Part shown: one piece after another, positions 60,046 to 64,000 of the stretch
Layout: each line of letters starts with the position of its first letter
How positions within the stretch are numbered: the first letter of the stretch is position 1
From: Micromonospora_G sp040676775
Lineage (GTDB): Bacteria; Actinomycetota; Actinomycetes; Mycobacteriales; Micromonosporaceae
Assembly (NCBI RefSeq): GCF_040676775.1
Contig: NZ_JBFAPP010000001.1
Span: 124,001-188,000, forward strand
Reading direction: 5' to 3'
Length of the DNA: 64,000 nt
Translations under genes and position numbers: made by a program
The notes under the pieces: generated by a model
What the model was told of the DNA's origin: nothing
Database searches by the model: none
What the model saw: only the letters and a program-made list of their open reading frames with translations

Positions 60046-60890
60046 CCGTCATCCGACCGGCCGTACGCCGTCGCCCCTCCGTCGGCCAGCTCGTCGCGTA
60101 CGCCGCGCTCGCGCTGTACGCCGTGGTCAGCCTCTACCCGTTCGCCTGGATGGTGTCCGGAGCGTTGAAGGACCGCGACGAGATCCTGCGCGGTGGCCAC
60201 CTGGTGCCACGCCAGCCGACCTGGGACACCCTGGTCGAGACCTGGAGCCGGCTGCACTTCTTCGACTACCTGCTCAACAGCCTGCGGGTGACCGGGCTGA
60301 CCGTGCTCGGGGTGCTGGTGGTCTACAGCCTGGCGTCGTACGCCTTCGCGGTGCTCGACTTCCCCGGTCGCCGGTTCCTGTTCTGGTTCTTCGTCGCGCT
60401 GCTGTTCGTGCCCGGCATCACCGTGCTGCTGCCGCTGGTGATCCTGGAGAACAAGCTCGGCATCCTCGGCACCCACCTGGGACTGGTGCTGCCGTTCGTG
60501 AACGGGACCGCCCCGCTGACGGTGCTGCTGCTGACCAACGCGTTCCGGTCGATTCCGCGCGAGTTGCACGACGCCGCCCGGGTGGACGGGGCCGGCGAGG
60601 CCCGCATCTTCTGGCGGGTCTACCTGCCGCTGAGCCGTCCGGCACTGATCACCATCGCGGTGCTTACCGCCGTGCCCACCTGGAACGAGTACGTGCTGAC
60701 CCGGGTCTCGCTCAACGACGAGTCCCGCTACACCCTGCCGCTGGCCCTGGAGATGCTCGCCTCGGGCAACGTGCCCCGGTACAACGAGATAATGGCCGGC
60801 TCGCTGATCCTGGTGGTGCCGGTCATCGTGCTCTTCCTCGTCGCCCAGCGCTATTTCGTCAACGGCCTCACCGGCGCCGTGAAGGACTGA
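60042..60890 (+). CDS. sugar ABC transporter permease 2 (second system)
   Basis: 282 residues, MalG-like, six transmembrane helices, EAA-like loop HDAARVDGAGEARIFWRVYLPLSRPAL near 174 (here with His-Asp instead of Glu-Ala at the start). GTG at 60042 in a GTGA overlap. No ATPase gene follows; the next gene is on the other strand 30 bases away. Confidence 0.9.
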   Translation: MTVIRPAVRRRPSVGQLVAYAALALYAVVSLYPFAWMVSGALKDRDEILRGGHLVPRQPTWDTLVETWSRLHFFDYLLNSLRVTGLTVLGVLVVYSLASYAFAVLDFPGRRFLFWFFVALLFVPGITVLLPLVILENKLGILGTHLGLVLPFVNGTAPLTVLLLTNAFRSIPRELHDAARVDGAGEARIFWRVYLPLSRPALITIAVLTAVPTWNEYVLTRVSLNDESRYTLPLALEMLASGNVPRYNEIMAGSLILVVPVIVLFLVAQRYFVNGLTGAVKD

Positions 60891-60920
60891 ACCCTCGGCG
60901 CCGGTGACGCCTCGACCGGG

Positions 60921-61748
60921 TCAACGCTTGATCGCCACCCCGACCCAGGCCGGCGTCCCCTTGGCCCGCTCGACCTCGGCGGGCTCGACCAGGTCCTCCG
61001 GCTCGGGGCGCCAGAACGGCGGCTGGACAAGTCCCGGCTCCAGCAGGTCCCAGCCCTCGAAGAGGCGCTCGACCTGCTCCCGGGTGCGCAACGCCACCGG
61101 AGCGGTCCGCTCGCTGTACTCCCTCTCCGCCTGCACACCCGCCTCGGTGAGCTGCGGCGGCCGGGACGCGTGCGAGATGACCACATAGGATCCGGCGGGT
61201 ACGGCGTCACGCAGCCGGGCGAGGATCCCCTCCGGGTCGTCCGAGTCCTGCACGAAGTGGAGCACCGCGACCAGCAGGATCGCCACCGGGCGGGTGAAGT
61301 CCAGGCCGGCCTCGGAGGCCAGCCGGACCACCTCGGCCGGGTTACGCAGGTCGCCGCGGAACGCCGACACCAAGGGCTGGTCGCGCAGTATCTCGTTGGC
61401 CTGGGCGACCACCACCGGGTCGACGTCCAGGTAGAGCACGCGGGCGTCCGGCGCGACCTGCGCGGCGATGTCGTGCACGCTGCCCGGGGCGAGCAGACCG
61501 GCGCCGACGTCGAGCACCTGCCGGATCCCCGCCTCGAACACGAACCTGGCCGACCGGGCCAGGAACGCCCGGTTGGTACGCACCCAGTACGCCAACTCGG
61601 GCTGTACGGTCAGCAGCTGGTTCGCCATCTCCCGGTCCGCACCGAACGTGTGCGTACCGCCACCGATGGCGTTGTAGACCCGGGCCAGGTTCGGTCCGGT
61701 CGGGTCCACCTCGTCCGGCATCCACTGCTTGTCCTCGGACCGCGCCAT
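60921..61748 (-). CDS. SAM-dependent methyltransferase (PF04672-type)
   Basis: 275 residues. The actinobacterial family often called DUF574: PNLARVYNAIGGGTHTFGADRE near 18, NRAFLARSARFVFEAGIRQVLDVGAG (SAM site) near 60, VLYLDVDPVVVAQANEIL near 105 and a C-terminal EGWDLLEPGLVQPP(F)W. Family members are abundant in Streptomyces and Micromonospora; most substrates are unknown. ATG at 61748 follows GGAGGAG. Monocistronic. Confidence 0.88.
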   Translation of the reverse strand: MARSEDKQWMPDEVDPTGPNLARVYNAIGGGTHTFGADREMANQLLTVQPELAYWVRTNRAFLARSARFVFEAGIRQVLDVGAGLLAPGSVHDIAAQVAPDARVLYLDVDPVVVAQANEILRDQPLVSAFRGDLRNPAEVVRLASEAGLDFTRPVAILLVAVLHFVQDSDDPEGILARLRDAVPAGSYVVISHASRPPQLTEAGVQAEREYSERTAPVALRTREQVERLFEGWDLLEPGLVQPPFWRPEPEDLVEPAEVERAKGTPAWVGVAIKR

Positions 61749-62017
61749 GACTCCTCCTCCGGTCGACCGGATTGATCCCCGTCACGGAAGACCATCGACC
61801 CGTTCGTTGGGAAGCCACCATCATGCCTGCCCGGTGCCAGCGACAAAATCCGTCCCCAGCAACAAAATCCGTCCTCGGCGACAAATCCGGGCAAGCATCC
61901 GTCGGCGCACCGCCCGCACCTGTGACGACCGAACCGAAACGCCGCCAGCCGCCCGCACGGCGGTAACACGACTCGACCGGGGCGGGCCGATGTCGCGGTC
62001 GCCGCCGGCGGGGGCGG
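61749..62017. repeat. intergenic region with a 19-base tandem repeat
   Basis: Between the methyltransferase and the siderophore gene there is no clear gene. It contains nearly three copies of a 19-base repeat, gcgacaaaatccgtcccca (61840-61858, 61859-61877, 61878-61896, the last one degenerate). The AAAATCC core is AT-rich for this genome. Confidence 0.7.
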
Positions 62018-62060
62018 TTGACGATCTCCAGCCCGGTTGGATTAGGTTAGCCATACCTAA
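62018..62060 (+). promoter_or_regulatory. promoter with IdeR/DtxR iron box
   Basis: TTAGGTTAGCCATACCTAA at 62042-62060 matches the 19-base iron box TTAGGTTAGGCTAACCTAA at 17 positions. TTGACG at 62018-62023 and TAGGTT at 62043-62048 form a promoter with 19 bases spacing, so the regulator would cover the -10 box. Iron-loaded IdeR/DmdR should repress the following gene. Confidence 0.88.
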
Positions 62061-62077
62061 GGAAGATGGAGGCTGCC

Positions 62078-63019
62078 GTGACCCAGACCGCCGAGCGACC
62101 CACTTCGATCCAGCCGTACCGCGTCTTCGGCGTCGAGGTGCTGCACGCCCGACGGTTGAGTCCGAGTTTCCTGCGGGTGACCTTCACCGGGCCGGACCTC
62201 GGCGCGTTCGCCGACAACGGCTACGACCAGCGGATCAAGCTCATCCTGCCGCTGCCGGACACCGGGCTGACGGACATGCCGGTCGGACCGGACTGGTACC
62301 CGCGCTGGCGGGAGCTGCCGGCCGAGCGGCGCAACCCGATCCGCACGTACACCGTCCGGGCGGTCCGGCCAGGAGCGGCCGAGGTCGACGTCGACCTGGT
62401 GCTGCACGGTGACGGCGGACCGGCGTCGCGGTGGGCCGTCGCCGCCCGGCCCGGTTCGACCGCGGCCCTGCTCGGCCCGGACGCCGGTTACCCGGGCGTG
62501 CACGGCGGGCTCGAATTCCACCCACCGGTCGGTACCGACCGCCTCCTGCTGGCCGGTGACGAGACCGCCGTACCGGCGATCGGCTCGATCCTGGAGCGGC
62601 TGCCCGCCGACGCGTACGGCGAGGCACTGCTGGAGGTACCGGTCAGCGGCGACCACCTGCCGATCGCCGGACCTCCCGGGGTACGGGTGACCTGGTTGCC
62701 CCGCGACGGCGCGGAACACGGCAGCCAACTCGTCCCAGCCGTACGGGCCGCCGCCGGACGCCTACGAGCCGGCTCGGCGACCCCGGCACCCGCGGTCGAG
62801 CTGGAGGACGTCGACGTCGACACCGACATCCTGTGGGAGGTCCCGGTCGACGCCGACGACCACCGGCAGACCGGCAACGGCGACCTCTACGCCTGGTTGG
62901 CCGGCGAGGCGGGCGTGGTCAAGACGCTGCGCCGGCAACTGGTCGGCGAGTACGGCATGGACCGCCGGGCGGTCGCGTTCATGGGCTACTGGCGCCTCGG
63001 CCGCACCGAGCAGAACTGA
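62078..63019 (+). CDS. siderophore-interacting protein (FAD-binding ferric-siderophore reductase)
   Basis: 313 residues. SIP/ViuB family: an FAD-binding barrel (VLHARRLSPSFLRVTFTGPDL, RNPIRTYTVR near 87) followed by an NAD(P)H-binding lobe (LLLAGDETAVPAIGSILE near 166, LYAWLAGEAGVVKTLRRQLV near 265, RRAVAFMGYWRLG at the end). It releases iron from imported siderophores by reduction. GTG at 62078 is preferred: GGAGG lies 5 bases upstream, inside the codon pair of the alternative ATG at 62066. The iron box at 62042 controls it. Confidence 0.93.
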   Translation: MTQTAERPTSIQPYRVFGVEVLHARRLSPSFLRVTFTGPDLGAFADNGYDQRIKLILPLPDTGLTDMPVGPDWYPRWRELPAERRNPIRTYTVRAVRPGAAEVDVDLVLHGDGGPASRWAVAARPGSTAALLGPDAGYPGVHGGLEFHPPVGTDRLLLAGDETAVPAIGSILERLPADAYGEALLEVPVSGDHLPIAGPPGVRVTWLPRDGAEHGSQLVPAVRAAAGRLRAGSATPAPAVELEDVDVDTDILWEVPVDADDHRQTGNGDLYAWLAGEAGVVKTLRRQLVGEYGMDRRAVAFMGYWRLGRTEQN

Positions 63020-63081
63020 CACCACCGGCTGACGGGAAGGGCCACCCCCGGCGCTTCCCGTCAGCCGAGCGGGGTCGCCGT

Positions 63082-63462
63082 TCAGAGCAGGTGGATCCGT
63101 TCGGTGCCACCGTCGCGGTTTTGCAGGGTGAGGCTGCCCCCGCCGCGTTCCATCAGCTCCAGCACCAGGTTGTAGACCACCAGCGCACGGTTGATCGTGT
63201 CGGTCTTGGTGTCCCTGGTACGCGTACAGGCCAGGTCGAGTGCGTCCACCGCGCGCGGGGTGAGGTTGACGGTGACCTTCACCAGTGACCGGCTGCCGTC
63301 GCCAGCGCCCGGTCCCGCATCCCTTCCCCCGGCCACGGATCCGTCGCCGGTCACACCCGCCTCGGACACCACCGGCCCGGTCGGCAAGGGTGGTCCCCCG
63401 ATGATCCCGCCCGGTCCGTCGGCCACCGCTCGCTCGTCAGCCACGCTTCGCCCATCAGTCAT
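63082..63462 (-). CDS. ribbon-helix-helix-like small protein
   Basis: About 126 residues. The conserved part is the C-terminal 68 residues: SLVKVTVNLTPRAVDALDLACTRTRDTKTDTINRALVVYNLVLELMERG, a strand followed by two helices as in ribbon-helix-helix DNA-binding proteins, of a kind frequent in actinomycetes. The N-terminal half is Gly/Ala/Asp-rich with repeats of the type VADG and is of low complexity. The start is uncertain; ATG at 63462 is used and starts further upstream are possible. The target is unknown. Confidence 0.6.
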   Translation of the reverse strand: MTDGRSVADERAVADGPGGIIGGPPLPTGPVVSEAGVTGDGSVAGGRDAGPGAGDGSRSLVKVTVNLTPRAVDALDLACTRTRDTKTDTINRALVVYNLVLELMERGGGSLTLQNRDGGTERIHLL

Positions 63463-64000
63463 GGTTCGTCCGTCGGCCACCCGCGTCACGGGCACCGTCC
63501 TGCACCGGGGCCCCGGTCGTGAGCTGGCTTCCCAGTGCCGCCTCTGGTCGCCACAGCGCACTCCCCCGGTGTGATCACGGTTGTCCCCTCGATGACGACC
63601 GGTCCGACCCTCGGACCGAGCTGGACCTGCCCGGGTGGCGATCGCCCCCACTTTCGCCTCCCGCGACGGTCGCCGGGAGGTTATTCCCGCTACTGCGAAG
63701 TCTGCTGTCAGGAACACGACTAGTGGGACACATAGGACCCCAATTGACGTACCGGGTGTGCGACATCCACATCGGAGGTTGACAGCCATCACTGTGGCGT
63801 ACTCATTGCGGCATTCCGCAATTCACCTTGCGCCCGGTGCGACGACCACCATTTCACCAGATGGTCCAGTAGCGCGACTTTTTTACCTAATTGCCGGGAC
63901 ACACCTCGTCTTAGCAGCACGAGATCGGGGATCCAGCCAGTCAATGTATGGTCTGTAGCGTCACGGTCACCCTAGGTGATCTTGACGCAGGCGTACCGGG
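63463..64000. other. right edge, no confident gene
   Basis: No gene is convincing. The GC content falls from about 63690 on, with several promoter-like pieces: TTGACG near 63744, TTGACA at 63779-63784 with TACTCA at 63800-63805, and TTGACG near 63970. A plus-strand frame covering 63635-63958 ends in a hydrophobic stretch (VARLFYLIAGTHLVLAA) but lacks a ribosome site. The region looks like control DNA of a gene outside the window. Confidence 0.4.

Noticed and set aside
63635..63958. A 107-codon plus-strand frame at the right edge
   Set aside because: No ribosome site, no family resemblance and it crosses promoter-like AT-rich DNA. Only a hydrophobic stretch near its end is suggestive, which is not enough.

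Overview
The window is high-GC DNA with dense, often overlapping operons (ATGA and GTGA junctions), many GTG starts, twin-arginine lipoproteins, an F420-type flavoprotein fold, a cobalamin riboswitch and an IdeR/DtxR iron box. This points to a soil or plant-associated actinomycete, most likely of the Micromonosporaceae. That placement is an inference from gene style. I saw no rRNA, tRNA, CRISPR array, transposase or phage gene.

Layout. (1) 0.3-2.5 kb: a secreted LamG protein followed by a HEAT-like protein, closed by a strong hairpin. (2) 2.6-9.0 kb: a polysaccharide locus with a GH1 beta-glucosidase, a divergent 1162-residue secreted enzyme (two CBM32, GH16, a clan-A TIM barrel, CBM32) and a LacI repressor. 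Three copies of a GGAGAGCGCTCTCC-type operator sit at the three promoters. (3) 9.2-18.9 kb: a small secreted six-cysteine protein, then corrin-ring genes: cobK, cbiD, and a riboswitch-led minus-strand operon of chelatase, cobO, cobB, cobE, an F420-type flavoprotein, cobL and cobM. (4) 19-20.5 kb: a DUF3592 protein and a DMT exporter.

(5) 20.5-32.4 kb: a complete-looking galactoside locus. The minus-strand operon supplies what looks like the De Ley-Doudoroff pathway: SDR sugar dehydrogenase, GntR regulator, galactonate-type dehydratase, aldose epimerase-like protein, KDPGal/KDPG aldolase, sugar-acid kinase and SMP-30 lactonase. The divergent plus-strand operon encodes a sugar ABC importer and a GH36 alpha-galactosidase. 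(6) 32.4-33.6 kb: an NlpC/P60 hydrolase with no ordinary start codon, behind a structured leader that may be a c-di-AMP (ydaO-type) riboswitch. (7) 33.7-40.6 kb: a tripartite tricarboxylate transporter (tctCBA), a CitAB-type two-component system and a second, orphan TctC.

(8) 40.6-50.3 kb: mostly housekeeping or accessory genes: LtrA, alpha-methylacyl-CoA racemase, PhzF, a membrane protein, dienelactone hydrolase, a DUF6295-like protein, trpBA, an aldo/keto reductase and a DinB-like protein. (9) 50.6-60.9 kb: a secreted GH29 alpha-L-fucosidase, a two-gene EACC1-caspase module (a predicted conflict or cell-death system), a secreted GH99-like enzyme with CBM32 modules, and a second sugar ABC importer. 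(10) 60.9-64 kb: a methyltransferase, an iron-box-controlled siderophore-interacting protein and a ribbon-helix-helix-like protein.

The main themes are glycan and sugar-acid uptake. Neither ABC importer has its own ATPase, so both probably use a shared MsiK-type ATPase encoded elsewhere. The observations I would look at first are the EACC1-caspase pair, the missing start codon of the NlpC/P60 gene, the GH16 domain lacking its catalytic acid/base, the coupled 9-codon leader behind the cobalamin riboswitch, and the orphan TctC beside the sensor kinase.
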